Source: Streptomyces sp. NBC_01465 (lineage in GTDB: Bacteria; Actinomycetota; Actinomycetes; Streptomycetales; Streptomycetaceae). Taken from it: DNA of 64,000 nucleotides. Position numbers and translations under genes: made by a program. The stretch lies in contig NZ_CP109467.1 in the NCBI RefSeq assembly GCF_036227325.1, positions 2,790,001-2,854,000 on the forward strand, written 5' to 3'. The notes under the pieces were generated by a model. The model made no database searches, was not told where the DNA came from, and worked only from the letters and a program-made list of their open reading frames with translations. Shown in pieces: positions 1-9,872 of this stretch; the stretch's first letter is position 1, and the number at the start of each line of letters is the position of its first letter.

Positions 1-153
1 GACTTCCGGGACGTGTCGACGGCCGAGGAGATCGAGTGGGCCTGCGAGGAGGCCGAGGAGCAGCTGCGCGAGCGCTTCCCGGCCATCCGGCGGGTCTATC
101 TGGACCCGACCCCCGGGCTGCATCAGGTCAGGCCGGCGGCGCCCAGCAAGTAG
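1..153 (+). CDS. C-terminal end of a transporter, probably cation diffusion facilitator (partial)
   Basis: The open frame enters from the left edge and stops at TAG 151-153, giving 50 residues. The visible tail is acidic and helical (TAEEIEWACEEAEEQLRERF) followed by RRVYLDPTPG, which resembles the cytoplasmic C-terminal domain of Streptomyces cation diffusion facilitator (Zn/Fe efflux) proteins as I remember them. The 3' end overlaps the convergent phosphatase gene by about 30 bases. The membrane part lies outside the window, so the family assignment is tentative. Confidence 0.5.
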   Translation, partial: DFRDVSTAEEIEWACEEAEEQLRERFPAIRRVYLDPTPGLHQVRPAAPSK

Positions 154-911
154 GCGGTCATCGGCTCGTAGAAGAACGGGTCGATGACGTGGTCGTCGAG
201 GGGCACGGTGACCTGCATCGTCCCCTCGGCCTCGCCGATGAACAGGGCGGGGTCGTTGCAGTCCGCGTAACCGACCGAGTCGATGCCCCGCTGCCCCGCG
301 CACCCCGCCCACCCGTGGTCGGCGACGACCAGATCGGGCAGCGGACGCCCCTCGCGCTCCAGGCCGTCGAGGATCGCGGTCATCGGCTCGGGCGCGTGCG
401 TGTGCCACAGGGTCGCGCCCCGCTCGAAAACGGCGACCCCGCCGAACTGCACCACGCAGCCCTCGTCGGTCGTCAGCCCCTCCGGAATGCGCACCACCTC
501 GCACCCGGCCCTCCGCAGGGCCCGCCCCGTCTCCCCGTGTACGTCGAGGAGCGCGCCGGGGTGCCCGGTCGCGATCAGCACCCGCTGCCGCCCCTCGGCG
601 GCCTTCCGCAGCCGCGCCGCCATCCGGTCGAGCCCGTCGACGGTCAGCTCCACGTCGATGGTGTCCTGGCCGCTGCGGTGCTCGGGGTCGTCGACGACCC
701 CGCAGCGCTCGGCCATGACGGCGAGCACGTCCTGCTCGTCCGTCCAGCGGTCGCCGAGCTCCAGGCCGAGCCAGTAGTGACGGTCGCCGTTGGCGAGCTT
801 GCGGTAGTGGGAGAGGTTGTTGTCGCGGGGAGTGGCGACCTCTCCGGCGATCCGCGTACGGACGAGGTGGTCGACGAGGTCGGCGCGGCTGGGAATCCCG
901 GATATCGGCAT
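123..911 (-). CDS. Phosphatase-like protein
   Basis: A 262-residue soluble protein with no signal peptide or membrane segment. It matches my memory of a conserved actinobacterial family annotated simply as phosphatase. Visible conserved stretches are RDNNLSHYRKLANGD near residue 29, LIATGHPGALLDVH near 112 and VVADHGWAGCAGQRG near 195, rich in Gly, His and Asp as expected for a hydrolase active site. It starts at ATG 911 and its stop overlaps the end of the convergent transporter gene. The substrate is unknown and the catalytic class cannot be set from motifs alone. Confidence 0.6.
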   Translation of the reverse strand: MPISGIPSRADLVDHLVRTRIAGEVATPRDNNLSHYRKLANGDRHYWLGLELGDRWTDEQDVLAVMAERCGVVDDPEHRSGQDTIDVELTVDGLDRMAARLRKAAEGRQRVLIATGHPGALLDVHGETGRALRRAGCEVVRIPEGLTTDEGCVVQFGGVAVFERGATLWHTHAPEPMTAILDGLEREGRPLPDLVVADHGWAGCAGQRGIDSVGYADCNDPALFIGEAEGTMQVTVPLDDHVIDPFFYEPMTAYLLGAAGLT

Positions 912-961
912 GGGCCCATTGTGCCGCGCGGGGCGAAAGGCCGTACGCCCGCAGCCCGCCC

Positions 962-1540
962 TCAGCCCGACAGGGCGGCGAACGCTCCGTGTGCGAGGCG
1001 GCGCAGCAGGGCCTCGGTGGCGGGGCGGCCGAGGGAGCCCAGGTGCGGGGTGGAGTTGAGGAGGCCGAAGACGGCGTGGACCGCGACGCGGGCCTCTGCC
1101 TCGGGGGCCGTGGGGTGGATTTCCCTTACGACACCGACCCAGAGCTCCACGTACTGGCGCTGCAGCTGGCGCACCAGCTTGCGGTCGCTGTCGCGCAGGC
1201 GGTCGAGCTCGCGGTCGTGGAGGGTGATGAGGGGACGGTCGTCGAGGGCGAAATCGATGTGGCCGTCGATGAGCGCGGACAGTACGTCCTGCGGGCCGCC
1301 CCCGGTCTCGGCCACGCGGCGCTTGCCGCCGTCGAGGAGGCGGCCGCTGATGCCGACGAGCAGCTCGGCGAGCATCGCGTCCTTGCCGGCGAAGTGGCGG
1401 TAGAGCCCGGGGCCGCTGATGCCGACTGCGGCGCCTATCTCGTCGACGCCCACGCCGTGGAATCCACGGGCTGCGAAGAGGCGGGCGGCCTCTTTGAGGA
1501 TCTGCTCGCGGCGGGTCGGGGCGTCCGTCCTGGTGGTCAT
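962..1540 (-). CDS. TetR/AcrR family transcriptional regulator of the leucine-degradation operon
   Basis: A 192-residue TetR-family repressor. The N-terminal helix-turn-helix (residues about 12-58) reads REQILKEAARLFAARGFHGV...GISGPGLYRHFAGKDAML, the classic TetR pattern; the remainder is a helical ligand-binding domain. It is divergent from the accD1-accA1 operon, with 99 bases between the starts. Two matching palindromes in that gap (1565-1578 and 1594-1607) are the likely operators, so it probably represses both itself and the operon until an acyl-CoA or related ligand binds. The ligand is inferred from context only. The sequence resembles the SACE_7040 subgroup. Confidence 0.85.
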   Translation of the reverse strand: MTTRTDAPTRREQILKEAARLFAARGFHGVGVDEIGAAVGISGPGLYRHFAGKDAMLAELLVGISGRLLDGGKRRVAETGGGPQDVLSALIDGHIDFALDDRPLITLHDRELDRLRDSDRKLVRQLQRQYVELWVGVVREIHPTAPEAEARVAVHAVFGLLNSTPHLGSLGRPATEALLRRLAHGAFAALSG

Positions 1541-1564
1541 GGATTCGATTCTAGACAGTGGGGG

Positions 1565-1607
1565 TTAGCGAGCGTTAACCTGAACGCGACGTGTTAACGC
1601 TCATTAA
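1565..1607. promoter_or_regulatory. Twin palindromic operators between the TetR gene and accD1
   Basis: Two 14-base sites, TTAGCGAGCGTTAA (1565-1578) and TTAACGCTCATTAA (1594-1607), each fit TTARYGNNCRYTAA. They are also inverted copies of each other, with starts 29 bases apart (close to three helical turns). They sit in the 99-base divergent gap, as expected for autoregulation plus control of the leucine operon by the adjacent TetR protein. Binding is inferred. Confidence 0.7.
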
Positions 1608-1639
1608 CAGAGCAGACCGTACAGAGGGGGCTCGAAGCG

Positions 1640-3256
1640 ATGCAGCAGGCACCGGTGCTGGCCAGCGCGGCCGACCCCGCCTCGGAGGCCTGGCGGGCCA
1701 ATGAGGCGGCGCACGAGGCGCTGGCCGAGGAGCTGCGGGCCAAGCTGTCCGCGGCCCGGCTCGGGGGCGGCGAGAAGTCCCGGGCCCGGCATGTGGCGCG
1801 CGGCAAGCTGCTGCCCAGGGACCGGGTCGACGGGCTGCTCGACCCCGGATCGCCCTTCCTGGAGCTGGCGCCGCTCGCGGCCGACGGGCTGTACGGGGGC
1901 GCGGCACCCGCGGCCGGGGTGATCGCGGGGATCGGGCGGGTCAGCGGGCGCGAGTGCGTGGTCGTCGCCAATGACGCCACCGTCAAGGGCGGTACGTACT
2001 ACCCGATGACGGTGAAGAAGCACCTCAGGGCGCAGGAGGTGGCCCTGGAGAACCGGCTGCCGTGTATTTATCTGGTCGACTCGGGCGGCGCGTTCCTGCC
2101 CATGCAGGACGAGGTCTTCCCCGACCGGGACCACTTCGGGCGGATCTTCTACAACCAGGCGCGGATGTCGGGGGCCGGGATCCCGCAGATCGCGGCCGTC
2201 ATGGGCTCGTGCACCGCGGGCGGTGCGTATGTGCCCGCGATGAGCGACGAGGCCGTGATCGTGCGCGGTCAGGGGACCATTTTTCTCGGCGGACCGCCGC
2301 TCGTGAAGGCGGCGACGGGCGAGGTCGTGACGGCGGAGGAGCTGGGGGGCGGCGAGGTCCACTCCAAGGTCTCTGGTGTCACCGACCATCTCGCCGAGGA
2401 CGACGCGCATGCGCTGCGGATCGTACGGACGATCGCCTCGACGCTGCCGGAGCGGGGTCAACTGCCCTGGAGCGTTGAGCCTGTTGAGGAGCCGAAGGTT
2501 GATCCTGCGGGGTTGTACGGGGCGGTTCCGGTGGACTCCCGGACGCCGTACGACGTGCGGGAAGTGATCGCGAGGGTCGTCGACGGGTCGCGATTCGCCG
2601 AGTTCAAGGCGGAGTTCGGGACAACGCTGGTGACGGGCTTCGCGCGGATCCACGGCCACCCGGTGGGGATCGTCGCCAACAACGGGATCCTGTTCTCGGA
2701 GTCCGCCCAGAAGGGCGCGCACTTCATCGAGCTGTGCGACCAGCGCGGCATCCCGCTCGTCTTCCTGCAGAACATCTCCGGCTTCATGGTCGGCCGGGAC
2801 TACGAGGCGGGCGGCATCGCCAAGCACGGCGCCAAGATGGTGACGGCGGTCGCGTGCGCGCGGGTGCCGAAGCTGACGGTGGTCGTGGGCGGTTCGTACG
2901 GAGCGGGCAACTACTCGATGTGCGGGCGCGCTTATTCGCCGCGCTTCCTGTGGATGTGGCCGAACGCCAAGATCTCGGTGATGGGCGGCGAGCAGGCGGC
3001 TTCGGTGCTCGCGACGGTGAAGAAGGACCAGATCGAGGGCCAGGGCTACACCTGGCCGGCCGACGACGAGGAGGCCTTCAAGGCCCCGATCCGCGCCCAG
3101 TACGAGCAGCAGGGCAACGCCTACTACGCGACCGCCCGGCTCTGGGACGACGGGGTCATCGACCCCATGGAGACCCGGCAGGTCCTGGGTCTGGCACTGA
3201 CCGCGTGTGGCAACGCGCCGCTGGGTGAGCCCGGCTACGGCGTCTTCCGGATGTGA
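1640..3256 (+). CDS. accD1: Methylcrotonyl-CoA carboxylase carboxyltransferase (beta) subunit
   Basis: A 538-residue carboxyl transferase of the AccD/PccB/MCCB type. It transfers CO2 from carboxybiotin to 3-methylcrotonyl-CoA in leucine breakdown. The N-terminal half carries [24 protein letters not shown] and the acyl-CoA loop [17 protein letters not shown]; the C-terminal half carries [20 protein letters not shown] and [21 protein letters not shown], all typical of MCC beta rather than propionyl-CoA carboxylase. Length is normal. A purine-rich stretch (AGAGGGGGC) lies about 12 bases before ATG 1640. Its stop overlaps the start region of the biotin-carboxylase gene, so the two subunits are translationally coupled. 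Matches S. coelicolor AccD1. Confidence 0.92.
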   Translation: MQQAPVLASAADPASEAWRANEAAHEALAEELRAKLSAARLGGGEKSRARHVARGKLLPRDRVDGLLDPGSPFLELAPLAADGLYGGAAPAAGVIAGIGRVSGRECVVVANDATVKGGTYYPMTVKKHLRAQEVALENRLPCIYLVDSGGAFLPMQDEVFPDRDHFGRIFYNQARMSGAGIPQIAAVMGSCTAGGAYVPAMSDEAVIVRGQGTIFLGGPPLVKAATGEVVTAEELGGGEVHSKVSGVTDHLAEDDAHALRIVRTIASTLPERGQLPWSVEPVEEPKVDPAGLYGAVPVDSRTPYDVREVIARVVDGSRFAEFKAEFGTTLVTGFARIHGHPVGIVANNGILFSESAQKGAHFIELCDQRGIPLVFLQNISGFMVGRDYEAGGIAKHGAKMVTAVACARVPKLTVVVGGSYGAGNYSMCGRAYSPRFLWMWPNAKISVMGGEQAASVLATVKKDQIEGQGYTWPADDEEAFKAPIRAQYEQQGNAYYATARLWDDGVIDPMETRQVLGLALTACGNAPLGEPGYGVFRM

Positions 3257-3267
3257 TGGGGATGGGA

Positions 3268-5168
<1,901 letters not shown>

Positions 5169-5172
<4 letters not shown>

Positions 5173-6104
5173 CGCTCCCGATGGTCGTACCGGCGCAGGA
5201 CCTTCCGGCGAGGGTCCGTATCCACGAGGTGGGTGCGCGCGACGGGCTGCAGAACGAGAAGGCGGTCGTGCCGGTGGAGGTGAAGGCGGAGTTCATCCAC
5301 CGCCTGGCCGAAGCGGGTCTGACGACGATCGAGGCGACGAGCTTCGTGCACCCGAAGTGGGTGCCGCAACTGGCGGACGCGGAGCAGCTGTTCCCGCTGC
5401 TCGGGGACATGGAGGGTGTGGCCCTCCCCGTCCTGGTCCCGAACGAGCGGGGCCTGGACCGGGCACTCGCGCTCGGGGCGCGCAGGATCGCGGTGTTCGC
5501 GAGCGCCACGGAGTCCTTCGCGAAGGCCAACCTCAACCGCACGGTGGACGAGGCGCTGGGGATGTTCGCCCCCGTGGTGGCCAAGGCGAAGGCGGACAAG
5601 GTCCATGTGCGCGGCTACCTGTCGATGTGCTTCGGCGACCCCTGGGAGGGGGCCGTGCCGGTGGCGCAGGTGATCAGGGTCGCGAAGGCGCTGATGGACA
5701 TGGGCTGCGACGAACTGAGCCTCGGCGACACGATCGGCGTGGCGACACCGGGCCACGTCCAGACGCTTCTGGCGGGCCTCAACGAGGCGGGTGTGCCGAC
5801 GAGTTCGATCGGCGTGCACTTCCACGACACGTACGGCCAGGCGCTCTCCAACACCCTGGCCGCGCTGCAGCACGGGGTGACCACGGTGGACGCGTCGGCG
5901 GGCGGCCTGGGCGGCTGCCCGTACGCGAAGTCCGCCACCGGAAACCTCGCCACCGAAGACCTCGTGTGGATGCTCGACGGCCTCGGTATCGACACCGGGG
6001 TCGACCTCGGCCGGCTCACCGCCACAAGCGTGTGGCTGGCCGGCGAACTGGGCCGACCGAGCCCTTCCCGTACCGTCCGAGCCCTCTCCCACCAGGAGCA
6101 GTGA
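5169..6104 (+). CDS. Hydroxymethylglutaryl-CoA lyase
   Basis: A 311-residue HMG-CoA lyase of the HMGL-like TIM-barrel family. It splits HMG-CoA to acetoacetate and acetyl-CoA, the last step of leucine degradation. Motifs: the divalent-metal and substrate loop [11 protein letters not shown] near residue 20, [14 protein letters not shown] near 180, the metal histidines in [13 protein letters not shown] near 218, and the signature [20 protein letters not shown] near 250 with the catalytic cysteine. ATG 5169 overlaps the preceding stop by four bases (ATGA), so it belongs to the same operon. No odd features. Confidence 0.93.
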
Positions 6105-6110
6105 ACAACG

Positions 6111-7265
6111 ATGGACCACCGTCTCTCCCCTGAGCACGAAGAACTCCGCCGCACGGTGGAGGCGTTCGCGCACGATGTGATCGCGCCGAAGATCGGCGAC
6201 TTCTACGAGCGGCACGAGTTCCCGTACGAGATCGTCCGCGAGATGGGGCAGATGGGCCTCTTCGGCCTGCCCTTCCCGGAGGAGTACGGCGGCATGGGCG
6301 GCGACTACCTGGCGCTGGGGATCGCCCTGGAGGAGTTGGCCAGGGTCGACTCCTCGGTCGCGATCACGCTCGAAGCGGGCGTCTCGCTGGGCGCGATGCC
6401 GATCTACCGCTTCGGCACGGAGGCCCAGAAGAACGAGTGGCTGCCGAGGATGTGCGCGGGCGAGGTGCTGGGCGCGTTCGGCCTGACGGAGCCGGACTGC
6501 GGCAGCGACGCGGGCGGTACGCGCACGACAGCCGTCCTGGACGGCGACGAGTGGGTGATCAACGGCTCGAAGTGCTTCATCACCAACTCGGGTACGGACA
6601 TCACGGGCCTGGTGACGGTCACGGCGGTGACGGGCCGCAAGGAGGACGGCCGCCCGCGCATCTCCTCGATCATCGTCCCGTCGGGGACACCGGGCTTCAC
6701 GGTGGCGGCCCCGTACTCGAAGGTCGGCTGGAACGCGTCGGACACGCGTGAGCTCTCCTTCTCCGACGTCCGCGTCCCGGCGGCGAACCTGGTGGGCGAG
6801 GAGGGCCGCGGCTACGCCCAGTTCCTGCGCATCCTCGACGAGGGCCGGGTGGCGATCTCGGCGCTGGCGACGGGCCTGGCGCAGGGCTGCGTGGACGAGT
6901 CCCTGTCGTACGCGAAGGAGCGCAAGGCGTTCGGCCGCCCGATCGGCGACAACCAGGCGATCCAGTTCAAGCTGGCGGACATGGAGATGAAGGCCCACAC
7001 GGCCCGCCTGGCGTGGCGCGACGCGGCGTCCCGCCTGGTGGCGGGCGAGCCGTTCAAGAAGGAGGCGGCGCTGGCGAAGCTGTACTCGTCGACGGTGGCT
7101 GTGGACAACGCGCGTGAGGCGACGCAGATCCATGGCGGGTACGGGTTCATGAACGAGTATCCGGTGGCGCGGATGTGGCGGGACTCCAAGATCCTTGAGA
7201 TCGGCGAGGGCACGAGCGAGGTGCAACGGATGCTGATCGCACGGGAGATGGGGCTCTCGGGCTGA
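6111..7265 (+). CDS. acdH: Acyl-CoA dehydrogenase (isovaleryl/branched-chain type)
   Basis: A 384-residue FAD-dependent acyl-CoA dehydrogenase. Visible are EYGGMGGDYLALGIALEELARVDSS, AFGLTEPDCGSDAGG (FAD/substrate loop), the middle-domain WVINGSKCFITNSG, the C-terminal RKAFGRPIGDNQAIQFKLADM and the flavin-binding QIHGGYGFMNEYPVARMWRD. The last gene of the leucine operon, six bases after the HMG-CoA lyase stop. Its place with MCC and HMG-CoA lyase points to isovaleryl-CoA as substrate. In S. coelicolor the gene at this position is, as I recall, acdH, shown to act on branched-chain acyl-CoAs, so broader specificity is possible. Confidence 0.9.
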   Translation: MDHRLSPEHEELRRTVEAFAHDVIAPKIGDFYERHEFPYEIVREMGQMGLFGLPFPEEYGGMGGDYLALGIALEELARVDSSVAITLEAGVSLGAMPIYRFGTEAQKNEWLPRMCAGEVLGAFGLTEPDCGSDAGGTRTTAVLDGDEWVINGSKCFITNSGTDITGLVTVTAVTGRKEDGRPRISSIIVPSGTPGFTVAAPYSKVGWNASDTRELSFSDVRVPAANLVGEEGRGYAQFLRILDEGRVAISALATGLAQGCVDESLSYAKERKAFGRPIGDNQAIQFKLADMEMKAHTARLAWRDAASRLVAGEPFKKEAALAKLYSSTVAVDNAREATQIHGGYGFMNEYPVARMWRDSKILEIGEGTSEVQRMLIAREMGLSG

Positions 7266-7306
7266 GGCGAAACGGCCGGGGGCGGTAAGCGACCTTCGGC
7301 CGCTTG

Positions 7307-7339
7307 TCCTCAATCGCCGGACGGGCTGGTTTTGCCTGG
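7307..7339. repeat. Dispersed repeat, short copy
   Basis: Begins TCCTCAATCGCCGGACGGGC and continues GGTTTTGCCTGG. The complementary orientation appears at 7424 and 46892, so this copy and the next form an imperfect inverted pair. The core CTCAATCGCCGGA also occurs at 42133 and 58225. Confidence 0.75.
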
Positions 7340-7423
7340 AGGGGGCCTGCACACGTGGCCCGTGCTGTGCGGACCCGCACACGTAGCCAGTACTGAACGC
7401 ACTCGCACAAAAAGGAGCCCACG

Positions 7424-7571
7424 CCAGGCAAATTCAAGCCCCTCCGGCGATTGAGGAGCGGGGGTCCGGGGGCGGAGCCCCCGAACGGGGGCGCAGGGGG
7501 CGAAGCCCCCGCACACCGGGGCCCGGGGGTCTGGGGGCTTGCCCCCAGCTTCGGGAAGGGGCGGGATCGGG
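7424..7571. repeat. Dispersed repeat, long copy
   Basis: About 145 bases: head CCAGGCAAATTCAAGCCCC, core TCCGGCGATTGAGG, then runs of GGGGGC...GCCCCC hairpins (7466-7483, 7495-7511, 7532-7548) and tail TTCGGGAAGGGGCGGG. The same order of blocks is found at 46892-47032. The hairpins may act as terminators for acdH. Confidence 0.75.
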
Positions 7572-7781
7572 GAAAGCCTCCCCGCCCCCGCAAACCGTTC
7601 GACACCCCGCCGCCCAACTTGGCAGGCCGCCGGTCGGGCCACCCTCCAGCGTCTCCGTATCGACCGCACGCAGTGGGAGGCGGCCCGCCCCACAGCCGAC
7701 GTCACCATCACCGGGCTGGAGGGGTGTCTCAGCCAGTTCACAGGCTGAGGAGTACGAGGAGGGGGCCCTCTGGACACACAG

Positions 7782-7800
7782 CAAGGTTAGGCTAACCTAC
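7782..7800. promoter_or_regulatory. Iron box upstream of desE
   Basis: CAAGGTTAGGCTAACCTAC, a 19-base palindrome matching the DmdR/DtxR-type iron box TTAGGTTAGGCTAACCTAA except at the outer bases. It lies 52 bases before the desE start, so desE should be repressed when iron is plentiful. Confidence 0.88.
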
Positions 7801-7851
7801 CCAGGAACTTGCCCGGTGGCCCCCGCCACGTATGGAAAGCAGAGCCCTGCC

Positions 7852-8880
7852 ATGTCCTCCACCGCCCGCGCTTCCCACTTCTCCCGTCGCGGCATCCTCG
7901 CCGCCGGCGGCGTCATCGGCATCGGCGCCGCCCTCACCGCCTGCGGCGGCAGCGACGACAAGAAAAAGTCGGGCAGCGCCGCCGAGGACTCCGGCCCCTG
8001 GGCCTTCACCGACGACCGCGGCACCAAGGTGACAGCCAAGTCGACGCCCAAGAACATCGTCGCCTTCACCGGCACCGCCGCCGCCCTCCACGACTACGGC
8101 ATCGAGGTCAAGGGCGTCTTCGGCCCGACCAAGGCCGCCGATGGCAAGCCCGACGTCCAGGCCGGTGACCTGGACATCTCGAAGCTGACGATCCTCGGCA
8201 ACGTCTGGGGCGAGTTCAACGTCGAGAAGTACGCCACCCTCGCGCCCGACCTCCTCGTCACCGACATGTGGCAGAAGGACGCGCTCTGGTACGTCCCGGA
8301 CGAGTCCAAGGCGAAGATCCTCAAGCTCGCCCCCTCCGTCGCCCTCTGGGCCGCCGAGGTCAACATGGCGAAGGCCCTGCAGCGCCGCGCCGACCTCGCG
8401 AAGTCCCTCGGCGCCGACCTCTCGACGGCGAAGTTCACGGACGCCAAGGCCGCCTTCGAGAAGGCCGCGGCCCGCCTGCGCGCCGCCGCGAAGTCGAAGC
8501 CGAACATCAAGGTCCTGATCGGCTCCGCCTCCAAGGACCTGCTCTACGCGTCGGTCCCGAAGATGTCCGCGGACACCCTCTACTTCCAGGAGCTCGGCGT
8601 GAACTTCGTCGAGCCGAAGGCCAACGCCCAGGGCTTCTTCGAGGAGCTGAGCTGGGAGAACGCGGACAAGTACAAGGCCGACATCATCATGATGGACAAC
8701 CGCGCCTCCGCCCTCCAGCCGTCCGCCCTCACGGACAAGCCGACCTGGGCCGCGCTGCCCGCGGTCAAGGTCGGCCAGGTCGTCCCCCGTACGACGGAGC
8801 CCATCTACTCGTACGCGAAGTGCACCCCGATCCTCGACGACCTCGCCAAGGCCATCGAGAACGCCAAGAAGGTGAGCTGA
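7852..8880 (+). CDS. desE: Ferrioxamine-binding lipoprotein of the siderophore ABC importer
   Basis: A 342-residue periplasmic-type substrate-binding protein. The N-terminus has twin arginines (SHFSRRGILAAGG) and a lipobox ending LTAC, so it is a lipid-anchored, probably Tat-exported lipoprotein. The mature part has the class III binding-protein fold pattern seen in siderophore-binding proteins (GTAAALHDYGIEVKGVFGP; WAALPAVKVGQVVP). I chose ATG 7852 over the GTG at 7816 because it puts the Arg pair at the usual distance and has GGAAAG about 12 bases upstream. It is preceded by an iron box and followed by desF and desABCD. It matches the S. coelicolor desE position; no permease genes are adjacent here. 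Confidence 0.9.
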   Translation: MSSTARASHFSRRGILAAGGVIGIGAALTACGGSDDKKKSGSAAEDSGPWAFTDDRGTKVTAKSTPKNIVAFTGTAAALHDYGIEVKGVFGPTKAADGKPDVQAGDLDISKLTILGNVWGEFNVEKYATLAPDLLVTDMWQKDALWYVPDESKAKILKLAPSVALWAAEVNMAKALQRRADLAKSLGADLSTAKFTDAKAAFEKAAARLRAAAKSKPNIKVLIGSASKDLLYASVPKMSADTLYFQELGVNFVEPKANAQGFFEELSWENADKYKADIIMMDNRASALQPSALTDKPTWAALPAVKVGQVVPRTTEPIYSYAKCTPILDDLAKAIENAKKVS

Positions 8881-8885
8881 CCCCA

Positions 8886-9758
8886 GTGCCGACTGCCGCA
8901 GCCCCGACGAAGACCTCCCCCGAAATCGCGCCGTTCCGCCTCTTCGGCCTGCAGGTCGTCGGGGCGCGGCGGATCAGTCCCTCCCTCATGCGCGTCACCT
9001 TCGGCGGCGAGGAGTTGAAGGACTTCTACGCCGGGGGCCGCGACCAGAGCATCACGCTCTTCCTGCCGCACCCCGGCCAGCACGAGCCGGTGCTGCCCGC
9101 CTCCTACGAGCCCGCCACCTGGTACGCCGAGTACCGGTCCGTGCCCGAGGACGTCCGGGCGGTGATGCGCTCGTACACGGTGCGCGCCCAGCGCCGGCAC
9201 CCGCGCGAAGAGATCGACATCGACTTCGTCCTCCACGAGGCGGCGTCCGACGCCGCGAGCGTGGGCCCCGCCTGCCGCTGGGCCGCGCAGGCCGCCCCGG
9301 GCGACCGGGTCGCGGTCATCGGTCCCACCGTCGCGGAGAACACCGCCGTACGTTTCCAGCCGCGTGAGGGCACGGACTCGGTCCTGATCTGGGCCGACGA
9401 GACGGCCCTCCCCGCCGCCGCCGCGATCCTGGAGTCGCTCCCCACGGGCACAACTGCCCGCGTCTGGCTGGAAGTTCAGCACACCAAGGACCGCCAGGCG
9501 CTGACGACGGCCGCCGACGCACGCATCACCTGGCTCGTACGGGACGAGGGCGCACCCCAGGCCCTCGACGCCGTACGCGAGGCCGAACTGCCCGGCGCAC
9601 GCCCCTATGTGTGGATCGCGGGCGAGTCCGGGTCGGTCAAGGAGCTGCGCCGTCATCTCGTACGGGAGCGCGAGCTGGACCGGCGCGACATCACGTTCGT
9701 CGGCTACTGGCGCCGGGGCCTGAGCGAAGAGCAACTCCGCGAGGAAGCAGCGGCGTAA
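8886..9758 (+). CDS. desF: Siderophore-interacting protein (ferric-siderophore reductase)
   Basis: A 290-residue FAD-binding siderophore-interacting protein of the ViuB/SIP family, which reduces Fe(III)-siderophore in the cytoplasm to release iron. The FAD-binding barrel holds SLMRVTFGGEELKDF and the characteristic RSYTVRAQRR near residue 97; the C-terminal NAD(P)H-like half holds VLIWADETALPAAAAILES, WIAGESGSVKELRRHL and FVGYWRRG. The start is GTG 8886, five bases after the desE stop, so it shares the desE transcript; the frame is open further upstream but that part lies inside desE. Length is normal for the family. Confidence 0.9.
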   Translation: MPTAAAPTKTSPEIAPFRLFGLQVVGARRISPSLMRVTFGGEELKDFYAGGRDQSITLFLPHPGQHEPVLPASYEPATWYAEYRSVPEDVRAVMRSYTVRAQRRHPREEIDIDFVLHEAASDAASVGPACRWAAQAAPGDRVAVIGPTVAENTAVRFQPREGTDSVLIWADETALPAAAAILESLPTGTTARVWLEVQHTKDRQALTTAADARITWLVRDEGAPQALDAVREAELPGARPYVWIAGESGSVKELRRHLVRERELDRRDITFVGYWRRGLSEEQLREEAAA

Positions 9759-9781
9759 CGGCCGAAACGGAACCACTCCGG

Positions 9782-9849
9782 AGGGGGTGGGGGTGCGAAG
9801 CACGGTGAGGTTAGGCTAACCTAACTAACGCTTCGCACCCCCACCCCCT
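9782..9849. promoter_or_regulatory. 20-base perfect inverted repeat enclosing the desABCD iron box
   Basis: The arms AGGGGGTGGGGGTGCGAAGC (9782-9801) and its exact complement (9830-9849) flank a 28-base interval that contains the iron box. It could terminate desF transcripts and also enter the desA promoter or leader. No T-run follows, so classical termination is not certain. Confidence 0.7.
9806..9824. promoter_or_regulatory. Iron box upstream of desABCD
   Basis: TGAGGTTAGGCTAACCTAA differs from the consensus iron box at one base. It lies 49 bases before the desA start, placing desferrioxamine synthesis under iron repression by a DmdR-type regulator. Its 15-base core is identical to that of the desE box. 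Confidence 0.92.
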
Positions 9850-9872
9850 TCTCCCTGCCCGGAGGACCGTTC

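Larger units (their letters stand above)
7266..7781. other. Non-coding spacer with dispersed repeats between acdH and desE
   Basis: About 515 bases without a convincing gene. It holds two oppositely oriented copies of a dispersed GC repeat (7307-7339 and 7424-7571) around an 84-base centre, plus several GGGGGC/GCCCCC hairpins that could end transcription. Past 7600 a frame to the stop at 7746-7748 (LQRLRIDRTQWEAARPTADV and onward) has coding-like composition but no start or recognised family; it may be a gene remnant or chance. The desE iron box follows. Confidence 0.6.

Noticed and set aside
7424..7571. CRISPR or insertion sequence suspected from repeated GC blocks
   Set aside because: There are no regularly spaced direct repeats, spacers, transposase or terminal repeats; the pattern is a dispersed intergenic repeat.
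7600..7748. Possible gene remnant ending in LEGCLSQFTG
   Set aside because: Composition looks slightly coding-like but there is no start, SD or family, so I mention it only in the spacer entry.
8268..8885. Upstream extension of the desF frame
   Set aside because: It overlaps desE in another frame and has shadow-like Arg/Gly-rich composition; GTG 8886 is the proper start.
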